Positions 16,687-24,443 of a stretch of 36,535 nt of DNA are shown in pieces. This DNA is from Chryseobacterium gleum (GTDB taxonomy: Bacteria > Bacteroidota > Bacteroidia > Flavobacteriales_D > Crocinitomicaceae): positions 1 through 36,535 of the forward strand of contig CAMAPI010000015.1 of the NCBI GenBank assembly GCA_945860065.1, read 5' to 3'. The notes beneath the pieces were generated by a model. It did no database searches, was not told the DNA's origin, and saw only the letters and a list, made by a program, of their open reading frames with translations. How positions within the stretch are numbered: the first letter of the stretch is position 1; each line of letters opens with the position of its first letter. The position numbers and the translations under genes were made by a program.

Positions 16687-17050
16687 CTACTTTGTAATGA
16701 ATAAAAATATTCGCGTAAATAATTTTTGACAATGCAAACAAATAAGGTGATAATGCGATGGAAAAAAAGGACACTAATCCAATTTGTGTCCAAGCACCAA
16801 AACTTGGAAACCATAAAGTGCAAGATGCCCAAATTGTCACAAATAACGCCACCCCTAATCCATAAGAAACATACATCGCGCCATAGAAAAAACCAGGTTC
16901 TCTTTCGTATTTTAAGTGACACACATCGCATTCAACTCGAACATCACCTATGTTTTTTAAATCATACACGGAAGAAACGAGAAATTGTCCTTCGTGACAT
17001 TGTGGACAGGTCAGGTGTGAGATACTGTAAAGTTTGGATCCTTTTTTCAT
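16667..17050 (-). CDS. DUF983 family membrane protein with N-terminal zinc ribbon
   Basis: 127 residues. The N-terminus has two Cys pairs (CPQC at about 15-18 and CDVC at about 41-44) typical of the DUF983 zinc-ribbon-like head. FFYGAMYVSYGLGVALFVTI follows, then two hydrophobic spans (about 55-80 and 88-112) that should cross the inner membrane. Function is unknown for the family; some homologues lie near cytochrome oxidase genes. It is the first gene of a two-gene transcript with the Crp/Fnr regulator (20-base overlap), so the regulator probably controls this unit or responds to conditions where it is needed. Confidence 0.88.
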   Translation of the reverse strand: MKKGSKLYSISHLTCPQCHEGQFLVSSVYDLKNIGDVRVECDVCHLKYEREPGFFYGAMYVSYGLGVALFVTIWASCTLWFPSFGAWTQIGLVSFFSIALSPYLFALSKIIYANIFIHYKVDAKSSR

Positions 17051-17072
17051 GATGCTATTCAGTTATTACGGA

Positions 17073-17080
17073 CAAAAGTA
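17073..17080 (-). promoter_or_regulatory. -7 promoter box (TACTTTTG) for the DUF983-Crp/Fnr operon
   Basis: The minus-strand octamer TACTTTTG is an exact TAnnTTTG match 22 bases before the DUF983 start codon. No -33 TTG is visible. Instead a GTAAC-N4-GTTAC palindrome is centred about 33 bases upstream of the box, near -40 from the expected start, which is where a class II activator would sit. Confidence 0.5.
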
Positions 17081-17102
17081 ACTGATTTCCTCGCGTTAGA
17101 GT

Positions 17103-17116
17103 GTAACAGATGTTAC
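17103..17116. promoter_or_regulatory. Candidate Crp/Fnr-type operator, GTAACA-GA-TGTTAC
   Basis: A perfect 14-base palindrome with the 5-4-5 geometry of FNR-type sites (GTAAC, four bases, GTTAC). It lies between the divergent DUF983-crp operon and dnaK. Its centre (17109.5) is about 40 bases upstream of the transcription start expected from the box at 17073-17080. The sequence differs from FNR (TTGAT) and CRP (TGTGA) half-sites, which fits the altered recognition helix of the neighbouring regulator. Binding is inferred. Confidence 0.4.
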
Positions 17117-17180
17117 TAAAATCTAGAACTTGACGAAAATCATGTTTTGTCCGAAATCAGCGATTATCATGACATGAATT

Positions 17181-17227
17181 ATGACAAAAAGACACTGTTT
17201 TGTGGTCTGATTCTTTCATTTTGTCAT
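17181..17227. repeat. 9-base inverted repeat upstream of dnaK
   Basis: ATGACAAAA at 17181-17189 is repeated inverted as TTTTGTCAT at 17219-17227, with 29 bases between. The 249-base gap 17051-17299 otherwise holds the DUF983 promoter and its palindrome. I found no CIRCE element (TTAGCACTC-N9-GAGTGCTAA) and no convincing exact TAnnTTTG box for dnaK; TAAATATG at 17239-17246 is the nearest. The repeat could be a protein-binding site or chance. Confidence 0.3.
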
Positions 17228-17299
17228 TGGTTGGTATGTAAATATGGATGGCACACAAATTGAGAAATGCAGAAACATTAAAAAGAAAATATATTTAGA

Positions 17300-19204
17300 A
17301 TGGGAAAAATAATTGGAATTGACTTAGGAACAACAAACTCGTGTGTTTCTGTCATGGAAGGAAATGAGCCAGTGGTGATTTCAAATGCAGAAGGAAAAAG
17401 AACAACGCCATCTGTCGTTGCATTCGTTGAAGGAGGAGAGCGTAAAGTAGGGGATCCTGCAAAACGTCAGGCCATCACGAATCCAACAAAAACAATCTCC
17501 TCGATTAAACGATTCATGGGGTCAAGCTTCGATGAATGTAGTAAAGAAGTAGCTCGTGTACCTTACAAAGTGGTAAAAGGTGATAACAATACACCTCGCG
17601 TTAAAATCGACGATCGTTTGTATTCTCCACAAGAAATCTCTGCAATTATCCTTCAGAAAATGAAGAAAACAGCAGAAGATTACCTTGGACACGAAGTAAC
17701 GGAAGCGGTAGTAACTGTTCCAGCTTATTTTAATGATGCACAACGTCAAGCAACGAAAGAAGCAGGTGAAATCGCTGGATTAACAATCAAAAGAATTATC
17801 AACGAGCCAACTGCAGCAGCTTTGGCTTATGGATTAGATAAAAAAGGAATTGACCAAAAAATCGTTGTATTCGATTTCGGTGGTGGAACGCATGACGTTT
17901 CTGTACTTGAATTGGGAGATGGTGTTTTCGAAGTATTGTCCACAGATGGCGATACTCACTTGGGTGGTGACGACGTAGATGAGGCAATCATCGTTTGGTT
18001 ATCAGAAGAATTCAAAAAAGACGAAGGATTAGATTTACGTAAAGATCCGATGGCACTTCAACGTTTGAAAGAAGCAGCGGAGAAAGCGAAAATCGAGTTA
18101 TCTTCAACGACGTCAACAGAAATTAACTTGCCGTACATCATGCCAGTGGATGGTGTTCCAAAACACTTAGTTAGAACTTTACAACGTGCGAAATTCGAGC
18201 AATTGATTTCTGAAATCGTTGAGCGTACGATTGCTCCTTGTCGTTCAGCCTTGAAAAATGCAGGACTTTCTCCAAGTGACATCAATGAAGTAATCTTAGT
18301 TGGTGGATCAACACGTATTCCAGTGATTCAAGATGCAGTAGAGCGTTTCTTTGGAAAATCTCCTTCAAAAGGAGTGAATCCAGATGAGGTAGTTGCAGTA
18401 GGTGCAGCGATTCAAGGTGGCGTATTGACAGGTGAAGTGAAAGATGTCCTTTTATTAGACGTGATTCCTTTATCCGTAGGTATCGAAACCATGGGTGGTG
18501 TATTGACAAAATTAATTGAAGCAAATACAACGATTCCAACAAAAAAATCAGAAGTATTCTCGACAGCATCCGATAATCAACCGTCAGTAGACATTCACGT
18601 GTTGCAAGGTGAACGTCCAATGGCAACGGATAACAAAACATTGGGTCGTTTCCAATTGACAGATATTCCACCAGCGCAACGTGGTGTTCCTCAAATCGAG
18701 GTGACATTCGACATCGATGCGAACGGAATCATGAATATTTCAGCGAAGGACAAAGGAACAGGAAAACAACAGTCGATTAAAATCGAAGCGTCTTCAGGTT
18801 TGTCCGACGAAGAAATCAAACGTATGAAAGCAGAAGCAGAAGAGAATGCTGAAGCGGACAACAAAAAACGTGAGGAAGTTGAAACAATCAACAAAGCAGA
18901 CTCATTGATTTTCCAGACGGAACGTCAAATAAAAGAATACGGAGATAAAATCCCAGCGGATAAAAAACAAGGAATCGAAGAAGCGTTAACAGAGTTGAAA
19001 GCGGAATTCGAAGCACGTAACATTCAAAACCTTGAGCCAGCAATGGAAAAATTAAATAATGTTTTCCAAGCAGCTTCTCAAGACATGTACAATGCAACTA
19101 ATGCTGACGGTGGAAACGCTGGTGATGCAGGAGCAGATCAAGCGACAGCTAACCCGAACGATGAAGTGACTGACGTTGATTTCGAAGAAGTGAAAGATAA
19201 ATAA
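17300..19204 (+). CDS. dnaK: Molecular chaperone DnaK (Hsp70)
   Basis: 634 residues, full length for DnaK. It is the ATP-dependent cytosolic chaperone that works with DnaJ and GrpE. The N-terminal ATPase starts [20 protein letters not shown], followed by [34 protein letters not shown], the phosphate-2 motif [16 protein letters not shown] and the adenosine motif [13 protein letters not shown]. The [14 protein letters not shown] linker region precedes the substrate-binding domain. The tail ends in an acidic [15 protein letters not shown], matching the usual EEVKDK-type end. Codon choice is strongly biased (for example CGT for Arg), consistent with high expression. It stands alone: grpE and dnaJ are not adjacent. 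A strong terminator follows at 19228-19260. Confidence 0.98.
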   Translation: MGKIIGIDLGTTNSCVSVMEGNEPVVISNAEGKRTTPSVVAFVEGGERKVGDPAKRQAITNPTKTISSIKRFMGSSFDECSKEVARVPYKVVKGDNNTPRVKIDDRLYSPQEISAIILQKMKKTAEDYLGHEVTEAVVTVPAYFNDAQRQATKEAGEIAGLTIKRIINEPTAAALAYGLDKKGIDQKIVVFDFGGGTHDVSVLELGDGVFEVLSTDGDTHLGGDDVDEAIIVWLSEEFKKDEGLDLRKDPMALQRLKEAAEKAKIELSSTTSTEINLPYIMPVDGVPKHLVRTLQRAKFEQLISEIVERTIAPCRSALKNAGLSPSDINEVILVGGSTRIPVIQDAVERFFGKSPSKGVNPDEVVAVGAAIQGGVLTGEVKDVLLLDVIPLSVGIETMGGVLTKLIEANTTIPTKKSEVFSTASDNQPSVDIHVLQGERPMATDNKTLGRFQLTDIPPAQRGVPQIEVTFDIDANGIMNISAKDKGTGKQQSIKIEASSGLSDEEIKRMKAEAEENAEADNKKREEVETINKADSLIFQTERQIKEYGDKIPADKKQGIEEALTELKAEFEARNIQNLEPAMEKLNNVFQAASQDMYNATNADGGNAGDAGADQATANPNDEVTDVDFEEVKDK

Positions 19205-19227
19205 TTGCATTTATTTCAATGTATTTC

Positions 19228-19260
19228 AAAACACTCATCGTTTATTCGGTGAGTGTTTTT
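19228..19260 (+). terminator. Intrinsic terminator of dnaK
   Basis: Hairpin with a 13-position stem (AAAACACTCATCG at 19228-19240, loop TTTATT, CGGTGAGTGTTTT at 19247-19259, with one T-G pair) followed by a T-rich stretch. It begins 23 bases after the dnaK stop. Its right arm covers a GTG at 19253 that would be an in-frame upstream start for the next gene, which argues for the ATG at 19271 instead. Confidence 0.9.
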
Positions 19261-19270
19261 ATTTTTACAC

Positions 19271-20047
19271 ATGTTATATTCTAAAAAACTCGAAAATGCC
19301 AACAGTAAAGAATGGGTGGTCTTCATCCATGGTGCCGGAGGTAGCTCGAGTATTTGGCATAAGCAAATCAAAACATTTTCGGAAAAATACAATTTGTTGC
19401 TAATCGACCTTCGCGGACACGGGAAAAGTCAAATTGATTCCAAAAAGAAACGCTATTCCTTTAAATTGATCGCGCAAGATGTCATTGAAGTGATGCACGC
19501 ACAACAGATTGAACGAGCTCATTTCGTGGGGGTTTCCATGGGATCCATCGTGATAAAGCAAATTGAAATCATGGAGCCTGGACTCGTGAAATCAATGATT
19601 TTTGCCGGAGCAATTACCCGTTTGAATTTTAAATCGCGTTTACTGCTAAAAGTTGGACGTGTTTTAAATCGTATGATTCCACAAATGGGATTGTATCAAT
19701 TGTTTGCCCGCATCATGATGCCGAGGAAAAATCATGCCTCCTCGCGTGAATTGTTTATTGGCGAAGCTCGAAAAATTGTTCATAAAGAATTTAACCGCTG
19801 GTTCAAATTAACCTCACGTTTGGCATTGTACTTAGTCGAATTGGAAAAACAAACGGATAAAACTCCAACCTTATTTATCATGGGGGAAGAAGACCACTTG
19901 TTTTTAGCACCAGTGAAGGAATTAGTGGCGCAAAATCCACGGTTAAACTTGAGTATTGTCCCCAATTGTGGACATGTGGTCAACTTCGAACAGGCTGATA
20001 CTTTCAATCACCTAAGTTTGAATTTTATTGATCAAGTATCCGCTTAA
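19271..20047 (+). CDS. Alpha/beta hydrolase
   Basis: 258 residues from the ATG at 19271. The GTG at 19253 is rejected because it lies in the dnaK terminator. This is an alpha/beta-hydrolase fold. HGAGGSSSIWHKQI is the oxyanion region, LLLIDLRGHGKSQID is the strand-4 loop, and FVGVSMGSIV is the nucleophile elbow (GVSMG, Ser nucleophile). FIMGEEDHLF carries the likely acid Asp and NCGHVVNFEQAD the catalytic His. All three catalytic positions appear present. No signal peptide is seen, so it is likely cytosolic. The substrate cannot be told; esterases, peptidases and cofactor-pathway hydrolases share this pattern. Its promoter is unclear, so it may depend on readthrough or on a promoter within the terminator region. 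Confidence 0.85.
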   Translation: MLYSKKLENANSKEWVVFIHGAGGSSSIWHKQIKTFSEKYNLLLIDLRGHGKSQIDSKKKRYSFKLIAQDVIEVMHAQQIERAHFVGVSMGSIVIKQIEIMEPGLVKSMIFAGAITRLNFKSRLLLKVGRVLNRMIPQMGLYQLFARIMMPRKNHASSRELFIGEARKIVHKEFNRWFKLTSRLALYLVELEKQTDKTPTLFIMGEEDHLFLAPVKELVAQNPRLNLSIVPNCGHVVNFEQADTFNHLSLNFIDQVSA

Positions 20048-20056
20048 GAGTGGCTA

Positions 20057-20082
20057 TTAACAATTTGAATTCATTTTGTTAA
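20057..20082. repeat. 26-base imperfect palindrome between hydrolase and carB
   Basis: TTAACAA, TTT, GAATTC, ATT, TTGTTAA: 11 of the 13 base pairs are symmetrical. It starts 10 bases after the hydrolase stop and lies about 43-68 bases upstream of the carB -7 box. It could be an operator for carB or a weak 3' stem for the hydrolase transcript. It lacks a U-tract and has no standard ArgR spacing. Confidence 0.35.
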
Positions 20083-20124
20083 AAAACACTTGATCAAAAA
20101 TCATCCATCTTCATAGATTTGGAT

Positions 20125-20132
20125 TAAATTTG
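20125..20132 (+). promoter_or_regulatory. -7 promoter box (TAAATTTG) for carB
   Basis: An exact TAnnTTTG match 52 bases before the carB ATG at 20185. No TTG is found at the expected -33 spacing. The roughly 47-base leader after it contains only a weak AGCG/CGCT stem and no recognisable attenuator. Confidence 0.45.
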
Positions 20133-20184
20133 TGCTCAGTTTGCAGCGAACATCCGCTTCGAAGAAAAGTAAATTGAAATCCCT

Positions 20185-23001
20185 ATGCCAAAAGATTTAT
20201 CCATCAAATCGGTTCTGATCATCGGAAGCGGACCAATTGTTATCGGTCAAGCCTGTGAGTTTGACTATGCCGGATCACAAGCAGCACGTTCTTTGAAAGA
20301 AGAAGGGATTGAAGTGACCTTGATCAACTCGAATCCTGCAACAATTATGACCGACAAAGTTGTCGCCGACAATATCTATCTGCAACCTTTGGAACCAGAG
20401 AGTATTGTGGAAATTTTGAAAAATCACAAAATCGATGCCGTTCTTCCAACCATGGGTGGACAAACAGCTTTAAATTTGTGTATCAAATGTGATGAGTTAG
20501 GGATTTGGGAAGAATATGGCGTTCGCCTGATTGGGGTGGACATCAACGCTATTGAAATCACCGAAAATAGAGAGGCTTTCCGCGAATTGATGTTGGAAAT
20601 TGGTATACCAATGGCTCCTCAAAAAACGGCTAAATCCTTCCTGGAAGGAAAAGAAATTGCTCAGGAATTTGGATTCCCACTTTGTATTCGTCCTTCGTAT
20701 ACCTTAGGTGGATCAGGTGCATCGATTTTACACGAACCAAAAGAATTCGACAACTTACTTGAACGTGGACTGCAATTGTCTCCGATTCACGAAGTCATGA
20801 TCGATAAAGCCTTGTTAGGTTGGAAAGAATAAGAATTGGAGTTGCTGCGCGATGCGAATGACAATGTCGTGATTATCTGTTCCATCGAAAACTTCGATCC
20901 AATGGGAATTCACACAGGAGATTCGATTACAGTCGCTCCTGCGATGACCTTGTCGGATACAACTTTCCAAAAAATGCGCGATATGTCCATCAAAATGATG
21001 CGCTCTATCGGGAATTTTGCAGGTGGATGTAACGTTCAGTTCGCTATTTCTCCGGACGATGCAGAGAATATAATTGCCATTGAAATCAATCCACGTGTAT
21101 CGCGTTCATCTGCGCTAGCATCTAAAGCAACGGGTTATCCGATTGCGAAAATCGCTGCTAAATTGGCGATAGGTTACCATTTAGATGAATTACAAAACCA
21201 AATTACGAAAACAACTTCGGCTTTATTTGAGCCAACGTTAGACTACGTGATTGTGAAGATTCCACGTTGGAACTTTAATAAATTCCCGGGAACAAATCGC
21301 CAACTTGGACTTCAAATGAAGTCAGTAGGTGAGGTGATGGGAATCGGACGTTCTTTCCAAGAAGCGCTTCAAAAAGCTTGTCAGTCCCTAGAGATTAACC
21401 GAAATGGCTTAGGTGCAGACGGAAAAGAATTGACCAATCAAGATGAAATCCTACATTCCTTAGAATTTGCTAGTTGGAACCGCTTGTTCCATATCTATGA
21501 TGCCATTAAATTGGGAATTCCGTTTAAAAAAATTGTAGAGAAAACGAAAATTGATATTTGGTTCTTGAAACAAATCGAAGATTTGATCAAGTTAGAACGT
21601 AAAATTGAAAAACATCACTTAGGAAGCATTCCAAAAGACTTGCTTTTTGAAGCGAAACAAAAAGGATACGCGGATCGTCAAGTTGCCCATTTGTTGCGCT
21701 GCCTTGAATCAGAGGTTTATCAAAAACGTTCTGACATGGGAATAAACCGCGTGTATAAATTAGTAGATACCTGTGCGGCGGAATTTGAAGCAAAAACTCC
21801 TTATTATTATTCAACGTTTGAATTTGAAAACGAAAGCATCGTTTCGGATCGCAAGAAAGTAGTGGTGCTAGGATCAGGTCCAAACCGCATCGGACAAGGA
21901 ATTGAATTCGATTATTCGTGTGTTCATGGTGTATTGGCAGCGAAAGAATGTGGATACGAAACCATCATGATCAACTGTAATCCAGAGACGGTTTCTACCG
22001 ATTTCGATACCGCAGATAAATTATACTTTGAACCCGTTTTCTGGGAACATATTTACGACATCATTAAGCATGAGAATCCAGTAGGGGTAATTGTGCAGTT
22101 AGGTGGACAAACAGCCTTGAAATTAGCGGAGAAATTACAGCGTTATGGAATTCCCATCCTAGGAACAAGCTATGAAGCCTTGGATTTAGCAGAGGACCGT
22201 GGACGATTTTCGAAATTGCTCGAAGCGAACAATGTTCCATTTCCTGAGTATGGGGTTGTGGAAAGTGCAGAGCAAGCAATCGAGTTATCCGATAAATTAG
22301 GATTTCCATTGCTGGTTCGTCCTTCCTATGTATTGGGTGGGCAAAAAATGAAAATCGTCATCAATAAAGAAGAATTAGAGCACCATGTTGTTGACATCAT
22401 CAATGAGTTGGGGAACAATCAAATCTTATTGGATCACTTTATAGGTGGAGCGATTGAAGCAGAAGCTGATGCCATTTGCGACGGTGAAAATGTATACATC
22501 ATTGGAATCATGCAACACATTGAACCGGCGGGAATTCACTCCGGAGACTCATACGCTGTATTGCCTCCATATAACTTGGGAGATTTTGTGATAACACAAA
22601 TTGAGGACATCACAAAGAAAATCGCCATCGAATTAAAAACTGTTGGATTATTGAATATTCAATTTGCCATTAAGGATGATAAGGTATATGTCATCGAAGC
22701 GAATCCACGTGCTTCTCGTACGGTTCCATTCATTGCAAAAGCGTACGATGAACCTTATGTGAATTACGCGACGAAAGTCATGTTAGGAGAGAAAAAAGTA
22801 ACGGATTTCAATTTCCAACCAAGAAAAATAGGATACGCGATTAAAATCCCGGTGTTCTCATATGAGAAATTTCCAGATGTGAAAAAAGAACTTGGTCCAG
22901 AGATGAAATCAACTGGTGAAGCAATTCGTTTCATTAAAGACTTAAAGGATCCGTTCTTTACAAAAATCTACTCGGAAAGAAATATGCACCTTTCTCGTTA
23001 A
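20185..23001 (+). pseudogene. carB: Carbamoyl-phosphate synthase large subunit, interrupted by an in-frame TAA
   Basis: One continuous frame of 938 codons plus a stop, apart from a TAA at 20830-20832 (codon 216). There homologues read GWKEYE; here it is GWKE-stop-E, so one base change from a Tyr codon explains it. Upstream lies a 215-residue piece with the first Rossmann-like domain and ATP-grasp loop (SYTLGGSGASI). Downstream (from 20833) the frame keeps [28 protein letters not shown], the second half ([18 protein letters not shown], about residue 560) and a second ATP-grasp ([26 protein letters not shown]). The end at [14 protein letters not shown] shows that the C-terminal methylglyoxal-synthase-like regulatory domain is absent, as I recall for short CarB forms of Bacteroidota. 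It makes carbamoyl phosphate for pyrimidines and arginine; carA is not adjacent. It may be a real mutation or a sequence error. Confidence 0.9.
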
Positions 23002-23040
23002 ATTCATCTGTTCAGGAGCCTCATTACTTAACGGATTCTG

Positions 23041-23048
23041 TATATTTG
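23041..23048 (+). promoter_or_regulatory. -7 promoter box (TATATTTG) for the polyprenyl synthase-dnaG operon
   Basis: An exact TAnnTTTG match that ends only 4 bases before the ATG at 23053. Transcription would begin at or next to the start codon, so the message could be leaderless. No -33 TTG is evident. Confidence 0.45.
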
Positions 23049-23052
23049 TCTT

Positions 23053-24027
23053 ATGCAGAAGGTTGAGGACATCATGGCACCAATTCAGTCAGAATTGACA
23101 ACATTTGAAGCTTATTTTAAAGAGTCAATGAGATCTGATGTGGCATTGTTGGACAAAGTCACACAGTATGTCGTGAAGCGAAAAGGAAAACAAATGCGTC
23201 CCATGTTCGTTTTTCTCACGGCTAAAATGTTGGGTGAAATTAATCCGGTAACGTACGACGCAACGACCCTTGTTGAGCTTTTGCACACCGCAACACTCGT
23301 TCATGACGATGTGGTAGACGACGCCAATGAACGACGAGGATTCTTTTCGGTCAATGCACTTTGGAAAAATAAAATTGCTGTCCTAGTTGGAGACTATATG
23401 CTTTCCCGCATTCTACTACTTTCCTTAGAGAAAGAAAACATAGAATTATTAGAAGTCGTTGCACGCGCAGTTCGAGAAATGAGCGAAGGCGAACTCCTTC
23501 AAATTGAAAAAGCACGCGACTTAAATATTGACGAAGAAACGTATTTCGAGGTCATCCGAAAAAAAACAGCATCCCTTATTTCTACCTGTTGCGAAGCTGG
23601 AGCGATTAGCGTCCATGCCTCATCAGATCAACGCGAGAAAATGAGGAAATTTGGCGAACTCATTGGATTGGCATTTCAAATCAAAGACGATATCTTTGAC
23701 TACGGAACAGGGGAACACATCGGGAAACCGACTGGAATCGATATTCGCGAGCAAAAAATGACCTTGCCCTTAATTTACGTCATGAATCATTCTCCAAGTG
23801 AAATACGCAAAGAATTGATGTACATCATGAAGAATGAATACGATGTTTCTTCTAAAATAAAACGCGTCATTCAATTAGTTATTCAATATGGGGGAATTCA
23901 GTTTGCTGCAAATAAAATGGAATCAATTGCTAACGAAGCATTAACTTTATTGAGCGACTTCCCCGACAATGAAGCTAAACATGCGTTAATAGGTTTAGTG
24001 CACTACACCATGAACAGAGAGAAATAA
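23053..24027 (+). CDS. Polyprenyl diphosphate synthase (trans-isoprenyl chain elongation)
   Basis: 324 residues of the all-alpha isoprenyl synthase fold. The first aspartate-rich motif is in LVHDDVVDDANERRG, preceded by KRKGKQMRPMFVFLTAKM. The second is FQIKDDIFDY, followed by GKPTGIDIREQKMTLPLIYV. It adds isopentenyl units to an allylic diphosphate, most likely to make the menaquinone side chain (octaprenyl- or longer-type, IspB-like). Chain length cannot be read reliably from sequence. The ATG at 23053 gives the expected N-terminus; Met8 at 23074 would be slightly short. Its stop and the next gene's start overlap by one base (TAATG), so it heads the operon with the lipoprotein, dnaG and the MscS gene. 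Confidence 0.92.
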   Translation: MQKVEDIMAPIQSELTTFEAYFKESMRSDVALLDKVTQYVVKRKGKQMRPMFVFLTAKMLGEINPVTYDATTLVELLHTATLVHDDVVDDANERRGFFSVNALWKNKIAVLVGDYMLSRILLLSLEKENIELLEVVARAVREMSEGELLQIEKARDLNIDEETYFEVIRKKTASLISTCCEAGAISVHASSDQREKMRKFGELIGLAFQIKDDIFDYGTGEHIGKPTGIDIREQKMTLPLIYVMNHSPSEIRKELMYIMKNEYDVSSKIKRVIQLVIQYGGIQFAANKMESIANEALTLLSDFPDNEAKHALIGLVHYTMNREK

Positions 24028-24443
24028 TGAAAAACATACTTTTAATTGCAATATTGGCTTTGTTGACATTGAATGCTTGCTCGGGAGATAACTCGAAGAA
24101 GGAACAACAGCCAATGAAAGAAGAAGTGCTTTACCAAATCAAAGATGGTAAGTTCACAGAATGGTATCCCGGCAAAAAACAAGTGAAATTTGAAGGGGAT
24201 TTGGATGTGAAAGGAAATCGCGAGGGAAAATGGACCTTCTTTTCTGAAAAAGGAAACTTGCTTTCCTTTACCTTTTACGATCATGGAAAACGGGAAGGTT
24301 ACTCTGTGGTAAAACATCCCAACGGACGCATACACTATCACGGGGAATACCAACAGGATGAAATGGTTGGCGTTTGGACCACATACGATGCAAACGGTAA
24401 AAATAAACAAGTAAAAGATTACGGCCAGTTAGAAAGTGAGTAA
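24027..24443 (+). CDS. Lipoprotein with MORN/YwqK-like repeats
   Basis: 138 residues. A lipoprotein signal peptide is clear: MKNILLIAILALLTLNAC with the lipobox LNAC, followed by SGDNSKK, so it is probably anchored to a membrane in the periplasm or at the surface. The body has about three to four MORN/YwqK-type units of roughly 20-23 residues (DGKFTEWYPGKKQVKFEGD, REGKWTFFSEKGNLLSFTF, GVWTTYDANGK). Some databases label this group 'toxin-antitoxin system YwqK family', but no partner toxin is present, and I read it simply as a repeat lipoprotein. It overlaps the upstream synthase by 1 base and dnaG by 8 bases. Confidence 0.82.
   Translation: MKNILLIAILALLTLNACSGDNSKKEQQPMKEEVLYQIKDGKFTEWYPGKKQVKFEGDLDVKGNREGKWTFFSEKGNLLSFTFYDHGKREGYSVVKHPNGRIHYHGEYQQDEMVGVWTTYDANGKNKQVKDYGQLESE

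Noticed and set aside
17051-17299. CIRCE or sigma-32-type heat-shock element before dnaK
   Set aside because: No TTAGCACTC inverted repeat or -35/-10 of the sigma-32 type was found by eye.
19253-19270. GTG start for the alpha/beta hydrolase
   Set aside because: The codon lies in the right arm of the dnaK terminator; the ATG at 19271 is the natural start.
20185-23001. carB as a naturally split two-gene form
   Set aside because: The break lies inside the first ATP-grasp domain, the frame continues unchanged after the stop, and the only start-like codon after it (TTG at 20836) would yield a protein without the ATP-binding loop.
24027-24443. YwqK-type protein as half of a toxin-antitoxin pair
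   Set aside because: The next gene is dnaG and the previous a polyprenyl synthase; no toxin-like partner exists, and the protein has a lipobox.
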